Below are positions 36,302 through 48,948 of a stretch of 64,000 bases of DNA, one piece after another. Position 1 is the stretch's first letter. Every line of letters begins with the position of its first letter. The translations under genes were made by a program, and so were the position numbers. Under the pieces are notes generated by a model that was not told where the DNA came from, did not search any database, and saw only the letters and a program-made list of their open reading frames with translations. The stretch is taken from contig CAXKWD010000005.1 in assembly GCA_964059195.1 (NCBI GenBank), forward strand, positions 45,957,825 through 46,021,824. The letters run 5' to 3'. The DNA comes from Ectobius pallidus (lineage: Eukaryota > Arthropoda > Insecta > Blattodea > Ectobiidae).

Positions 36302-36571
36302 CTATAGTGCTTTCACATTCGCCAGAGGTTTCAAGGCCACAACTTCTCACGTCTAATATGCCCCCACTGAACAGCAGTGAACAGTATTCCCCTTTGCGCA
36401 GAGGAGCTGCGCTGTCGCACACTCTCATACGACACTAGGGGGAACTCCCTACTGGCTTGTCATGTGACTGGCATTGGAGGGGTATGATGTCATATGAGCG
36501 CGGTAAGTGGGGGTATCATAGGCATGCTACGTTTGGCCTTGAAACCTCTGGCGAATGTGAAAGGACTATAG
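36302..36571. mobile_element. Short MITE (270 bp) with 37-bp TIRs, inside the LINE
   Basis: CTATAGTGCTTTCACATTCG... at the left and its reverse complement at 36535-36571 match with one or two differences, through GCCAGAGGTTTCAAGGCC. The LINE reads WWTSEL before it and resumes with LRHRRF after it. A TA duplication is possible. No coding capacity. Confidence 0.85.
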
Positions 36572-36903
36572 GGTCTAAGGTACTAAGGCATAGAAGATTT
36601 ACAAGATCCAAGTACAGTCTACTATGTGAAAATCTATTAGGCATAGTATCGGGAAACCTAAATATAAGAAGATGAAGAGCTGGAGAGAGTTCTTCTCCAT
36701 CCAAAGCAGTCGTAATCCTTGGAATGATGTATAAAAATTTTTGCCGAAAACTTGACAACTATAATGCAACTTCCCAAACAATAGAAACGGAAAGGGGAAT
36801 AACTAAAACACCATCAGAAACAGCTACAGCTATGCTTGAAGCTTTCTTCCCAGATGACACAGAGGACAGCATAAGTCAACTATGTATTATGTTCTCATTA
36901 TTG

Positions 36904-37659
36904 AAGTGAAACTTCTTTAGCCGCGGTAGGAGTAAATCGAGAGCTAACCCAAACTTTTGTTACGGACAAAATAGTCACGAAATTAGTCAAATTTGCGTTA
37001 CGCTCAAAATCGTCAGGAAATTAGTGGGGCTGTGACGGAACGGACTGCACAGAGAACAATCAACTCAATGATTAGTCTTATCCAAACTTTAAACAATCCA
37101 AAATTTAAAAATCTAAAAATCCAAAATTAAAAAAACAAAAAATAGTAAAATTAAAAAATTCAAAATTCCGTAACTGAAAAAATAAAAATTTAAAAATCTA
37201 AAGATCCAAAATAAAAAAATTCAAAGATCCAAAATTTAAAAAATTTAAAATCTAAATAAAAAAATATAAATCTAACAATTTTAAAAATCCAAAACTCCAA
37301 AATTTAAAAAATGAAAAATCCAAAATTAAAAAATCGAAGATAGAAAATTTAAAAATCTAAAAATCCAAAATTTAAAAATAAAAAATTTAAAAAAAATCAA
37401 AGATCCGAAATTTTAAAATTAAAAATTAAAAAATCCAAAATTAAAAAAATTAAAAGATGAAAATTTTAAAAATTCAAAAATCCAAATTTTAAAGAATCCA
37501 AAGACCCAATATTAAAAATTACAACAATCCAAATTTTAAAGAATCCAAAGACCCAATATTAAAAATTACAACAATCCAAAACTGAAAAAATCCAATAATC
37601 CAAAATTGAAAATATCGAAAAATTAAAACAAGTTTCACTTCTGTCACGTGGCGTTCCAC
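36904..37659 (-). repeat. AT-rich TIR repeat, copy 2, inserted in the LINE
   Basis: Begins AAGTGAAACTTCTTTAGCCG and ends AACAAGTTTCACTTCTGTCA...GGCGTTCCAC, the inverse of copy 1. The interior (37070-37630) repeats AAAAATCCAAAATTTAAAAA-like units. It interrupts the LINE between its linker and RT. Confidence 0.8.
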
Positions 37660-39443
37660 CAATACATTTTTATTATATTATTTTGTTATTATGTTATTAT
37701 TTATGTTATGTGCCATGTTATGTGCCTCAAGTTCCAGAAGTGTTTTACAGTTCCATAAGGAAGAAGTAGAACACTTGATTTTGACTCAAGTTGACAAAAA
37801 AGGCGCGATATCTGCAACCATAGTAAACCACACATACATTTCACAAATCGAACACTCCTTTACAATTGGTGTCTATATGTGGGTATATATATATTCCCTT
37901 GCGGCTTCTGTGCTTAGCGGTCGTTCCCACCCCACCTCCCAGCCTTAAGGGCGCCTATCCATTCCATTCCATGGGTATATTCCCCAATACAGTAGTTGGA
38001 AAAGTTCAGCTGTAAAAATCATACCTAAATTAAATTATAATAAGAAGAAATTGAGTGCTAACTGCTTTAGACCGATTACCTTATTCCCAGTTTTAGGGAA
38101 AATTAAAAAAAACTCATTATAACAGGACCATGTATTTCCTTTATTCGAACGATAGTCTCACTCATAAACAGTTCGGATTCACTCCATAAATTTCGACTGA
38201 AGATGCTACATGCCACGTGGTTGAATAAATGAAAAATTTATTTAAACAAAGAATGATTGGGATGCCTATTTCCTTAGATATCACTGGAGCTTTTAATCAC
38301 GCACGGTGGCCAAAAATTATCTTCCCACTTAAACAGAATAAATTTCCAAGAAATATTTATATGATTATGCAAAATTTTTAACCGTCGGGTTCAATTAACT
38401 ACAGGTGAGGAAGTTGTTATTAAAAATGTAACACGAGGTTGCCCTCAAGGTTCTGCTTGCAGGCCAGGGCTAAGGAACATCCTCTATGACGATATTCTGC
38501 AACAAAAATACCGAATAACTGTGAGATCATTGCATATGCATATGATGTTCTCTTACTTATTTGAACTATTCAACTGGGAAGTAGAAAGCAAATTGACATT
38601 CAACCCTTTTAAATCCAAAGCAATGATAGTCACAAGGCGAAGAAATACAGAAATAAGTCACTGGCCAAAAATGAACAGAAAGGGCATAACACTCATAAAC
38701 AGTCTAAATTATAAAGGAGTAATTCTGAAACTCACATTTAGACCTCATTTCGAACACTTGGCTCTAAAGGGAGCAAATTCCTCACAGGTTTAACAATCGC
38801 TACGAGACCTAAATGGGGACTGAATCCAGACATACTGATGATCATTTATCACAGTGCTGTTGTTATGTCATGCTTCTGCCTTTCAAGACATATTGAACCA
38901 GAAATATGCTCGAAATAAATTACTACAATTTCAGCGAGGATATTCTTTATGTATATGCAAAGCATATCGAACTGACTCCACTGATGCTGCACTCGTTATT
39001 CCAAGAATTATTACCGTTCATCTGAGTGGACTTTGTGCAGCCGGTATAAATGATATAAAACCAAATAGGAAAAACTATTTTGAAATTCTAAGATTGATTT
39101 TCATCATTCGGAAATTTATTGAATGTCGGTAATTCTGGAAAACACAACGAGCATCTGTTACTTGAAGATTGTGGTAAAATCCACATATACAAGATATATA
39201 CAGACGGTTCCCATTTTAACGAAGGAGACGAAGGAACATCAGTAGGATGTGCGTATTTTGTGTATTGTGAGGATATTGAAATAGTCTCCAAACTTTTCAA
39301 ATTGTCTCCAAACTGTAGTGTTTTTCAAACAGAGTTATTAGCTACAAAAGAAGCCGTAAAATGGTGCATGGCATAATAATGTAGCGTGCGAATTCATAGT
39401 GATTCACAAGCTGCTGTCCACTTGTTCAGTTATGTTGAATCTT

Positions 39444-40622
39444 TTCCTTGATGTATCCTTTATACAATTATCTTCTTCTACGTTTTCTAGCTGGCCATGA
39501 TTTCTATTTTCCATTCCTAGTTGGCTTTGCTTTAGCTTTATTGTCTCCTTCTGCATTCTTCTGTTTCTCATCAAATGTTTTCAGTGTGTTCTAATTTAAA
39601 TTATGATCTTATACTGGACTCATTTATGTACTTTATTATTTTTTCGTTTTAATGATTAGCTAATAACTGAATATTAAATTCATATTTAATTTCTTATTTC
39701 TTATTCTCAAGAAGGTATTTTCTTTTATGTACAATTTTTATATTAAATTTCTATTATGATTAATTATTTTGTTCTCGGCCAATAGAAATTCTTCTTGCCT
39801 CATTGTTAATTCATTCCTTCTTCTACGTCGCCATTACATAATCCTCTTAAAGGATTATAGTCTATTTTGAATTTAACCAACAGTGGTGTTTATCTTCATG
39901 CATCCTTATAGTTCGTTCCTGCGATTTAAGGATTATTTGATCATTGTTTTAACTGCGAGAAAGCAGTTATCTACGTTTTCATTTGGCTCAGAATAGTTGA
40001 ATTATAATGTTTCTACCACGAATTTCTACAAGGCATGAATATTGCCTAAATTCGACATCAGGACTGATTTGATGTGCGATTTAACTACTTAAGGAATCAT
40101 CATCTTCAGAGTGAGTGCTTAAAGCCTAATATTTGATTTTACAGCTTGTAACATTAATTTAAACATTGTTGCATCATAGCTGTACTTATCGTACTACGCA
40201 ATTTAAATCAGTGATACTAATTGCGTTATAATTTGTGCATGAAATTCGCAGAGATTTTATTGTGAACACTATCAATGCAACATAGACTTGCTTCATGCAT
40301 ATCTTATCATCATGCTTATTCTTGGCATTCATTGCCAAGTGGTCTTCCGGAAATATTATTTATCAATATATTTTTTAACCTGAAATCTACGTTCTTTGGG
40401 CGGAATAAGTTCAAGACATCATCCAGCGAGTGACTGATATTCAAGAAGTTTTCAGTTCGGCTGTGATTGTATGCAACATCCTTCAATTCAAGATTTCACA
40501 GGAACCCACCTAATGTGTTAATCGCATCAAATATCATGTAAATTATTTTTAATTCTTAGATAAGAATGATTCTATTATTGTTATAATTAATAAATTCACT
40601 CAATCGAAATGTATAGCGTGTA
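39444..40622. mobile_element. 1.18-kb insertion of unknown type in the RNase H domain
   Basis: TTGAATCTT flanks it on both sides (39435-39443, 40623-40631). RNase H homology stops before it and resumes after it. Its ends (TTCCTTGATG and AGCGTGTA) are not inverted repeats. AT-rich, no ORF. Confidence 0.7.
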
Positions 40623-40978
40623 TTGAATCTTGTCAAACTCAATTAATTATTATACAGTCCACTGCTAATGCACGTTATACACCACTCGATTATCAACAGA
40701 TATAATCTGAATCCGATCTCGGCTGAGATTAGAAATTTTATCCAAGGGCATGGAAACCATATATGTATATGTTGGGTACGCGGACACATCGGAACAGTGG
40801 GAAATGAGCGTGCAGATCGGTAAGCAAAATAAGCAGCAGCCTCTCATCATAATTATTCATATTCTAAAAGTCTTCATCATATCTTAAAACCTAGATGAAG
40901 AATCGCATCATCAACCGCTGGAATGACAGTTGGGTGCAAAGAACTAATGGTGTTTACAGGCTACATATGTCATTGACG

Positions 40979-42394
40979 ACACCGCACTTCTTGAAGACGC
41001 TGTAAATGTAGACTGGAATAACATATGGCATCTAAGAACTGTTGATGAAAAAATTACAATGCTTAATGATAACATCCTGCAGCTCTACGATAAACATGCA
41101 CCACTGAAATCTAAGAGAACACGGCGACTACCGGCACCTTGGATGACTACTGACATACGCAACTTGATGACTGAGAGAGACGCAGCATATCGAAAATATA
41201 TACGTAACAAATCAGACGAGAATTTTAATCAATATAAAAAAATTGCGGAATAGGACTAATCAATCAATTAGAAACGCCAGACTAAAATATGCACACAGAC
41301 TAATAGACCCTAACATTTCCTCTGCAGAAATGTGGAGAAATCTTAGGACAATGGGAGTAGGTAGGACTAAAGATCAAGGTGAGAGGATCAGTGTCCCTCT
41401 AGAAGAACTGAATGAGCATTTTACGCTCAGCAAACCTATTGACACGAACATAGACGAACTCAGCAACACTGACGAAATACAGACACATGAGACAGACCAC
41501 GAGGCTTTTTATTTTAAATACATTACACCAGACGAAGTAAAGAGAGCTGTAAAAGTAATAAAGACAAAAGCAACAGGCATAGATAACATCAGTATTACTC
41601 TAATTCACAAACTCATACACGTAATTGTTCCGACTTTGACACATATATTTAATGCATCAATAATGACTGCTACCTTTCCTACATTGTGGAAGAAAGCCTT
41701 GGTGCGTCCCTTACCAAAAGTGAAAAATCCATCCTCACCTAGTGACTATAGACCAATAAATATCCTGCCCACTCTGTCGAAATCACTGGAACGAATTATA
41801 CACAAACAACTGACGGACTATCTCAATGGACATAACTACCTCAATCCATATCAGTCAGGTTTTCGTTCCGGATACAGCACTGCGACGGCGTTGCTCAATG
41901 TGACAGAGGACATTCGCAAAGCTATGGATGACAGAAAATTGACGATTATGACACTGATTGAATTTTCCAAAGCTTTTGACTCAGTAAATTTTGAATTACT
42001 CATCTCAAAGCTCAGAACCTTCCACTTGTCAGAAAACACTGTCCAGTGGTTTCATTCTTACCTCTACGGCCGCCAACAGCGTGTTATTGTGGGAAACCAG
42101 TCTTCTTCATGGAGGCCTGTAGAACGTGGAGTGCCACAAGGATCGGTGCTGGGACCATTACTGTTTACTATATACATAAACAACGTTTGTAACACCATCA
42201 GTAATGACACTAACTACCACATTTACGCTGACGATTTACAGCTGTATAAACATACACGACCTGACAGAATTAACATGGCTATAAATGAAATTAACAACGA
42301 TCTTGAAACAATAAATAATTGGGCCAGACACTCTAAACTTACAATTAATGCAGGAAAATCTCAGGCGATCTTAATTATATTGCATTTATTATAA
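40979..42394 (+). pseudogene. LINE ORF2 fragment: linker and reverse transcriptase
   Basis: From about 40985 one frame gives NVDWNNIWHLRTVDEK and APLKSKRTRRLPAPWMT. After a frameshift near 41250 a 383-codon frame carries RT: KATGIDNISITLIHK, KVKNPSSPSDYRPINILP, SGFRSGYSTATALL, GVPQGSVLGPLLFTIYINN (motif B) and IYADDLQLYKH (motif C). Motif A reads LIEFSKAFDSV: the catalytic Asp is replaced by Glu. The frame ends abruptly after LTINAGKSQAI, so thumb and 3' UTR are missing and the start is 5' truncated. ADDLQLY is common in CR1/L2-type insect LINEs. It directly abuts the preceding LINE. Confidence 0.9.
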
Positions 42395-44500
42395 TACGAC
42401 ATTTAAATTAGGCCTACTTATTCACTGCACATATAATTTTCATATCTCCTTTTCTTCATATCTAAAGTGCGAGTAAAAGAGAAATTCGACGCAATCTTCG
42501 CATGACATCCTATACTATATAACCAACGAATAAAATTTCGTTTCGATACGATGTTTCGATTTTGAGCTAATCTGGTCGCACATTCCTTTTCAGAAAAATG
42601 TGTTTTTGGATTCGGGGGTCTTCAAAACGCATAGTTATGTTGAAAACTATTTTCGAATTTCGTGGTTGAACTCAATACTTCTCTAAAGATAGCAAAATGT
42701 TACAAATACTATAAGAAGACTTATGTTATAAATACTATGAGAAAAGTTTTTAGTAGAACTGTAAAAGTAAATATGAAAAGTTTGATAATACTTACAAAAT
42801 TATAAATACCTAGGTACTATCAGAAGAGTTTATTTTGTAGAACTGCAAATAACAAATATGGAAAGTTAGATAATACGAATGCATTCATTTCATTCTTCGT
42901 TCCATAAAATGTTTGCATCAAGTTTCTTTCTGATCTCTTCAAAGGTAAATTAACTGCAATATGTCTCAATTGTTAGCTACCATCCACCATCCGTGAATGT
43001 ACAGTTATGTCATTTTTTCGGTTTCATGCTAACGATGTAGCAATTAAAATTAAATTCTAACGCGTTAATTAAAATCATAGAAAAACTAATCCTGTCTTCA
43101 CACATTTTATGTAAGTTACGAAATATCGAAAATACATCAGACGTCTCCCGCGAAACTTTCAGAGAATTTATGATGCCTCAAAACATTTGAGTCTTTTAAG
43201 ACAGCTTTAGTTGAGGTCATTAAAAGCTATATTATTTAATACAGAGATTTGTAAAACACAGTTTTAAGAGACGGTATGAGCAGTAAATACAGTATGTTTT
43301 GTATTTCCTCATAAACACTGTTCTGTGAAAAATGAGTAGGATCGCTAAGGAGAGAAGAAAATGTGAATAAAATAAAGAATGGAAGTGCATGAGGAATAAA
43401 ACGCGACGGAACAGGCAAAATGAGATGCGAAAATGAGCACTTCACTTCATTCACCATCTCCACCCTGCATGGTTTTTACTCCTTCCCTCTGGAGAAGTAT
43501 TTGTCTTAAGCGAAGCTCTCGACCAATCTTACAAAGAAGAAAAAGCAATACGATAATGGCCTCGTATTAATATGGAAGATAGATGTACACCATAAAGATG
43601 AGAAACATACATTAAGTTGATAACAGTGGAAACAATCTACGTTTGGAATAAGATGGAATGAAAGTGTCATTTCTTATGTTCACATTCCATAAATCATTTT
43701 ATGGAGTGCTCTATGAGCTTCGGGAATGTTTATAGCCGGCTTAATAATTCCTTGCGTACTTAGTTTAAAATCCTTTATTAACAAAAGATGTAAATTTTAG
43801 GTATTGTAGTATTATTATTAGTTATTATTCTTACTGCATTATAATCTCGTAAATAAAAAGATATGTTTCTTATGAACCGCGCATAAATAGAGTAAAATAT
43901 AAATTGAGATTGACGAGCCTAACTTCATGGAAATGGAGCCACAGTGTGGTAAACAATATTCTAAGCTCTCTAGAAACTTAATAGAATATTAAACAATAAT
44001 GATACAGTATTTTAAAAGTTTATAATTATTGAAATTAATATTTTACTTAGAAGGCATAGTATTGAACTATCAATAAAACATTAATAGTTTTTAAAATGTG
44101 AAAAAAAGTTTTTAAACAGCTTGAATTAACCATCGAACTTCCTTACACGAGATCCAGGAAGTATTAAACGACCCACACGTGTTAAACGATCTAATTTTTA
44201 GTACACGCTCCGCAGAACACCTGCTTGTCGGACTGTTAACACGCCGAAAAGTAGCACTTTAACATCCTAGGCCGGTAAAGTAATTTTTACCGTATTAGGC
44301 CGGTAAAGACGTCAAGGCAACTGAATAATCCAGATGGCAGTGACCAGTCATACCTATCTTAAAATAGTTTAAAATAAAATATTTGACCATAAAACAACAA
44401 ATATAAGACAACATTGTTTCTTTACGTTAATCAGAAACTTTATCAGTTTTTGTTTACAAAACACTTAAAAATATAAAACAAATACGGACCTAAGAAAAAA
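42395..44500. other. No gene recognised
   Basis: AT-rich; no domain or element ends seen. A short AGGCCGGTAAAG direct repeat occurs at 44269 and 44304. Confidence 0.45.
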
Positions 44501-44502
44501 TA

Positions 44503-45244
44503 CAGTGAAACCTCGGCAAGACGCTCTTCAAGGGGCCGCGCAAAAATAGCGTATTACGCGGTCCCGCGTATTAGCGAGAGTGGGTAATTTTTAGATTTAA
44601 TAAATTTTAACACCGAGATGTGAATCAAAATAAACATTTGTTTAATCAAATTATGGATTAAATACAGTAATTATGCTGAGGGGTATTTTATATTTTTTCC
44701 GATCAGAAAAAAATAAGGACAAGTACATTACAGGTCTGTAGTACAGTTCGTAAACTGCTTCAAGATGTTTCACTATTCTATGCGTCGAAGAAGGGATTCG
44801 TAATGATTCCGCCATCTGTTTCTCATTCATGCTAGTGTTTTCATCATGTTTACGGATAATTTCTAATTTCTCCGATATCGACAAAGCTTTCCGTTTCACT
44901 CCTTTACTAACAAATCACTTCGCACTTCTAAACAAGATCAAGTCACAATGCGACTGAATCCGTGCTCTGAATAGACTTGCATCTACTCAGGAGTTGCATT
45001 CCATTCTATTGAACGTCCGGGCGCTAACGGTAAATGTAGAAGTGTGGAAAATATTTTCTCAGTATCCTTAAAAGCACGATATTTTAGAATTTTCGGCAGA
45101 CGAAAGACTGTGTTAAACGGGATGGCGAGCGTATTAATAGGTGGTTTTTTATAGTTTTATATAGTGACATCAAGGGACCGGATGAAAAGAGCGTATAACG
45201 CGTAATAGCCTAACAAACGGGCGTGTATTATCGAGGTTTCACTG
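44503..45244. mobile_element. pogo/Tigger-like element, internally deleted
   Basis: Left end CAGTGAAACCTCGGCAAGAC and right end reverse complement CAGTGAAACCTCGATAATAC form the classic Tigger TIR. A TA duplication lies at 44501-44502 and 45245-45246. Inner GCGTATTA/TAATACGC phrases occur near both ends. At 742 bp it keeps only the start of the transposase. Confidence 0.92.
44660..44899 (-). pseudogene. Pogo-type transposase N-terminus (CENP-B-like HTH), truncated
   Basis: Starts MKRKALSISEKLEIIRKHDE, the CENP-B/pogo DNA-binding helix-turn-helix, followed by EKQMAESLRIPSST. After about 45 residues the homology stops and the frame runs into unrelated sequence. The DDE core is deleted. It lies inside the Tigger-type TIRs and reads inward from the right end. 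Confidence 0.88.
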
Positions 45245-45564
45245 TAGCTATATTATTCATAAGAAACCCGCACTGCCATCTTTCCTACATCTGCATTTCT
45301 AATTGATTCATAGCATAGGAATCAGGCAGCTGTGAAAATATGGAGTCAACAAATGTCTGACTATGCCTTTTATAATTAATTATACGGTGTTTTATTTCAT
45401 TTCATATAATTTACAGAGCTTTTAGTACGTAAAAGGTTTAGCGGGCTTATCTAATATTTTTGCTTCGGCTTACGGCTCGTCGCAATACTAGATTCGTCCG
45501 TTAAAACTTTATTTTGCGTACTTGATACATAAATAGCTATTAACGAAATTCGGGCTTAGTTCAG

Positions 45565-45700
45565 TCAGTTGACACTGAATATGTCGGGGATATGGTAGGA
45601 AACAGTATTTTTTTTTTTAAGTTCAGGGCTGTGTTTGAGGTAGTTAGGACGTAAACATAATAAAGTTCCCAGATCTACTAGATGAGCAGGGCGCAAGGGA
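45565..45700. repeat. Left member of an outer inverted repeat
   Basis: TGAGGTAGTTAGGACGTAAACA here matches in inverse TGTTTACGTCCTAACTACCC near 47330. Weaker matches extend through 47290-47400. The pair brackets the TIR element at 45751-47047. Confidence 0.55.
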
Positions 45701-45750
45701 CAGGTAGAAAGTCCCTTTTATGGTTATTCTCTTATATAGGCCTATATATA

Positions 45751-47047
45751 CAGTATTTTACGGACCATAAGACGCACCTTAATTTTAGGATGGAAATTTA
45801 AAGGGAAATAAATTTCATGTGATCTAAACGAAACATTTTAAAGGGAATAATATACTTATATAAGCAAATTATAACCTTGTACAATGGAATCGGTGTAAAT
45901 CACTTCTAACTTGAAGGCCGCATTGCACAAAAATATCTTCTGTACGGGTGGCATCGCGTAAATTTTAACAATTGAACTAATTTCTCATGAAAGACTGAAA
46001 ATACTTTTACACCCTCTAACCCTGAATTCAGCATACGATAAGTGTAACGGGACAAGGCTGTTTAGAGGTTATTGTAATCATTTAAACTACCCGGCGAAGG
46101 CACTCCTTTTGTATAAAAGAACTCAATATTCCTTTCTTTTCGCATTGTATACCTTGCTTCCAGCTCCTCTCATTTTACGATTGTGACAAGTGCAGGGCAC
46201 ACCAAATTTCACTGCAATGGTATCCGGACACGGCAAAACAAGATCATATCTCCACCGCTTCAAGATTGTCAACTCCCCAATGTGCCCCTGCAATAGTGGA
46301 AACCAAACAGTAGATCACACCCTTTATGAGTGTCCAATGGTATCGAATGAAAGAAATAAACTTGTGAACAGTGTTTTAAAACGGGAAAACTGGCCAGTGT
46401 CGAAAAACAGTTTGATAAGGAACCATAGAAACTCTTATTATTTGTAAATTCAATAGACTTTGAGGAATCGAACCGTTGAAAGCGATAGGATATGCTAGTT
46501 TAAGCTGAGTAATGACGAAGCTATTGTTAGCGGACAGTATGGTGTAGATTAATACCCAAAATATGCCAAGGAAAATAGGTTAAGGACAATAGACTAAGGA
46601 AAATAGGCTAAGGGCAATAGGAAACAGTCTAAAATAACATAGACTAAGAGTGTGTTTAAACCAGAAACTTACCGTAATTAACGATGGAAGTAGACTATCG
46701 TAAGACATAAACAACGAAAGAATAGATTGTGAAGCACAAGACATTTATAATCAATGTATAGTCTGGGAAGTACTAGGATTCAATGCAAACGCTTATAGGC
46801 ATGTAGTGCTACCACCGTGTAACGGAGCATGCTGTTGATTGGGGGGGGGGAAGTGCAGTGATGTACAGTGTGTGCTAAAATCTGTAACAGCGTTATTGTT
46901 ACAACACCTTGTGTATAACTATGGTATTCCAGCAATATTTACAATAATTTTAATCTTTTTAGTGTACTTCGGTCCATTAGACACACCCAACTTTTAAGGC
47001 TCTGATTTCAAGGTAGAAAAGTGCGTCTTATGGTCCGTAAAATACGG
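45751..47047. mobile_element. TIR DNA transposon, TA-flanked, carrying a LINE fragment
   Basis: Left CAGTATTTTACGGACCATAA...GACGCAC; right reverse complement CCGTATTTTACGGACCATAA...GACGCAC, about 29 bases matching with one difference. TA on both sides. No transposase frame found. A LINE C-terminal fragment lies inside at 46140-46460. Confidence 0.8.
46140..46460 (+). pseudogene. LINE ORF2 C-terminus with CCHC knuckle
   Basis: The frame at 46190-46447 reads MVSGHGKTRSYLHRFKI, then CPCNSGNQTVDHTLYEC and NERNKLV. This is the cysteine-histidine knuckle that follows RNase H in R1/I-type LINEs. RT and RNase H are absent. It could be a displaced tail of a family like that at 35380-40975, which lacks this part. 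Nested inside a DNA transposon. Confidence 0.8.
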
Positions 47048-47404
47048 TATATATAAAACGATAAATCGTAAAGAAAACTTCACTCTATTTAAAATGTAAG
47101 CTGATTAAACATTACAACAAGATTTTTCCTAGGCTACACACTTCTTTCTATTCCCAATAGGTTTCGCCAGCAAAAGTATAACATTTTCGAAAAACTGTCT
47201 CCGCTTCATGCTTTTCGGCAGTTTTTGTTTCCACGGTCCACCATGTTTTAGATGCAACGAAAAAACAGAAATCCTTTTACAAGCCCTCCTGCCCTCCGTT
47301 CACCTTGTAGGTCCAATGACTTTTAGTTTGTTTACGTCCTAACTACCCCAAGCGCAGCTTTGTTGTACAAAATTCTGTTCCCGACTATGTCCACAACCTC
47401 TACA

Positions 47405-47975
47405 TTGACTGTACTATTTCAATCACATGAAAAATACTCGTTGATTAAGAATATTTATTACTTGCTTGGTCTGTAAACAATTGAAAATGTAAAATGCATG
47501 ACTGTGGTCGCTAAAATAGTCTTACTTATGGGTATCCGGTACGTAATTCATTATTTTTATTGAACAAATATTAACGGCTGTAAAACGAAATAGTGTACGA
47601 TGCACATCGTACACTGATTTAATATTTCTCGTAGAATTGTTACGTTTACTCTTACGAGCACGTTTCGCAAACATACCTACTGGCAAAGTAAATCTCTCTT
47701 TTAGCACTTGTTTAATAAATCTATTATTTAATCCACGATCATTTACACATTGAAAAGAATTCCGTAACTGTATTCAATTTTTACACACTAAGGAAGACCA
47801 GCGCCTAATTACATCGCCTTTCCACACGAATAAACGTTATTTAGACTCATGACAGAACTATAACTTAGCATTGCAATACAAATGTAGATCACAATGTAGT
47901 AATTGATTTAAATACCTTACCAATATAAATAAGCCAATGTAGCTAGCCATGTAGACTAGCGTTCATATCGTAACT
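47405..47975. other. No gene recognised
   Basis: AT-rich spacer; no support for the short frames. Confidence 0.4.
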
Positions 47976-47983
47976 AGATATAT

Positions 47984-48940
47984 TAGTGATGGGAAACATT
48001 CGAATGAATTCATTCGAAATATTCGATTGTTAAATTCATTCGAAATGTTCGAGATGTTAAAAAAATCATTCGAATGATTTTCCTCTGCTCCAGACTAGCA
48101 TTAGAGCGCTTCGCTTACTGAACTGAAGTGTGAAAGCGAATGAATTCATTCGAATGCTTCTTCAACCTCTCGGAAACTGGCATCTCGGCTCGTTCTCTCG
48201 TTCATTCGATTGTTTTCGCGTTCCATCGTGTCCCCGTTAGCAAAGCGTTCGGTAACTTCCGTCTCTCCCATTCCAAGCGGGGATGGCATGACGCAGAGCT
48301 AGAGCGAAGATTTATTTTCATGAGTTTCAATCACAGGCTACAAAATATATTTTGACAATAAAATAGCCGTTCTCTCGATTATTAAAAAGTTCAATTTTTC
48401 AAAGATTGTTCCTGTTTTACATCCATCATTAGCTTCTACATGAAACATATGCATTTTCAAATGGATTATTTATTTCATTAATTACCGTATATTATGAATT
48501 ATGACATTAAATACAGCCTTTCAAATTTTTATATTTGATACATTTATAAGATTAAGCTATTTATATTTGTAGGACTTCAAGAAATTTCATGTTAGGCCTA
48601 ATTTACTGTATTTACTACAGCACTTGTTCAGGACTACATGACTAAAATAATAAACATCTCTGGAGGCCGTGTTTGTTGTAAGCTGGCCGCATTGTTCTCT
48701 GCCGGAAATGTGCGCACTAAGTTTAAATCTACCCGTTTTCGAATGCCAATGAAGTGAAGTGAGAACGGAAGATTTCATTCGAAGAATATTGAAGCTAGCG
48801 AACGAACATCTCGTAGTTGCATGTCCCTCTATGAATAAAACACTTCGAATGATTTCATTCGAAATATTCATTCGAAATGTTTAGTTCTGTATTCGAATGA
48901 TCATTCGATTGTTAAAATCATTCGATTTTTCCCATCACTA
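47984..48940. mobile_element. Non-autonomous hAT element (957 bp)
   Basis: Ends TAGTGATGGGAAA...TTTTTCCCATCACTA. A perfect 8-bp duplication AGATATAT flanks it (47976-47983, 48941-48948). Both subterminal zones are packed with TTCGAATGAATTCATTCGAA-like palindromes (48000-48160, 48770-48930), likely transposase-binding repeats. No transposase. Confidence 0.95.
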
Positions 48941-48948
48941 AGATATAT

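Larger units (their letters stand above)
35380..40975 (+). pseudogene. LINE with endonuclease, RT and RNase H, broken by several insertions
   Basis: Endonuclease: FQQNLPKTTQKLL, ILCIQKPNVKGHK (35490-35520), MIVGDINATHSAW (35790) and NLSDHKLIVI (36025). Linker: KMKSWREFFSIQSS (36675-36715) and LEAFFPDDTED (36836). RT: GYIPQYSSWKSS (37970), SLDITGAFNH motif A (38275), TRGCPQGSA motif B (38433) and AYAYDVLL, a decayed YADD (38535). RNase H: IYTDGSHF (39190), IHSDSQAAVH (39395) and WVRGHIGTVGNERAD (40770-40815). Separate inserts lie at 36302-36571, 36904-37659 and 39444-40622. The RNase H points to the R1/I/LOA part of the LINE tree. Many stops and frameshifts; dead. Confidence 0.85.
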
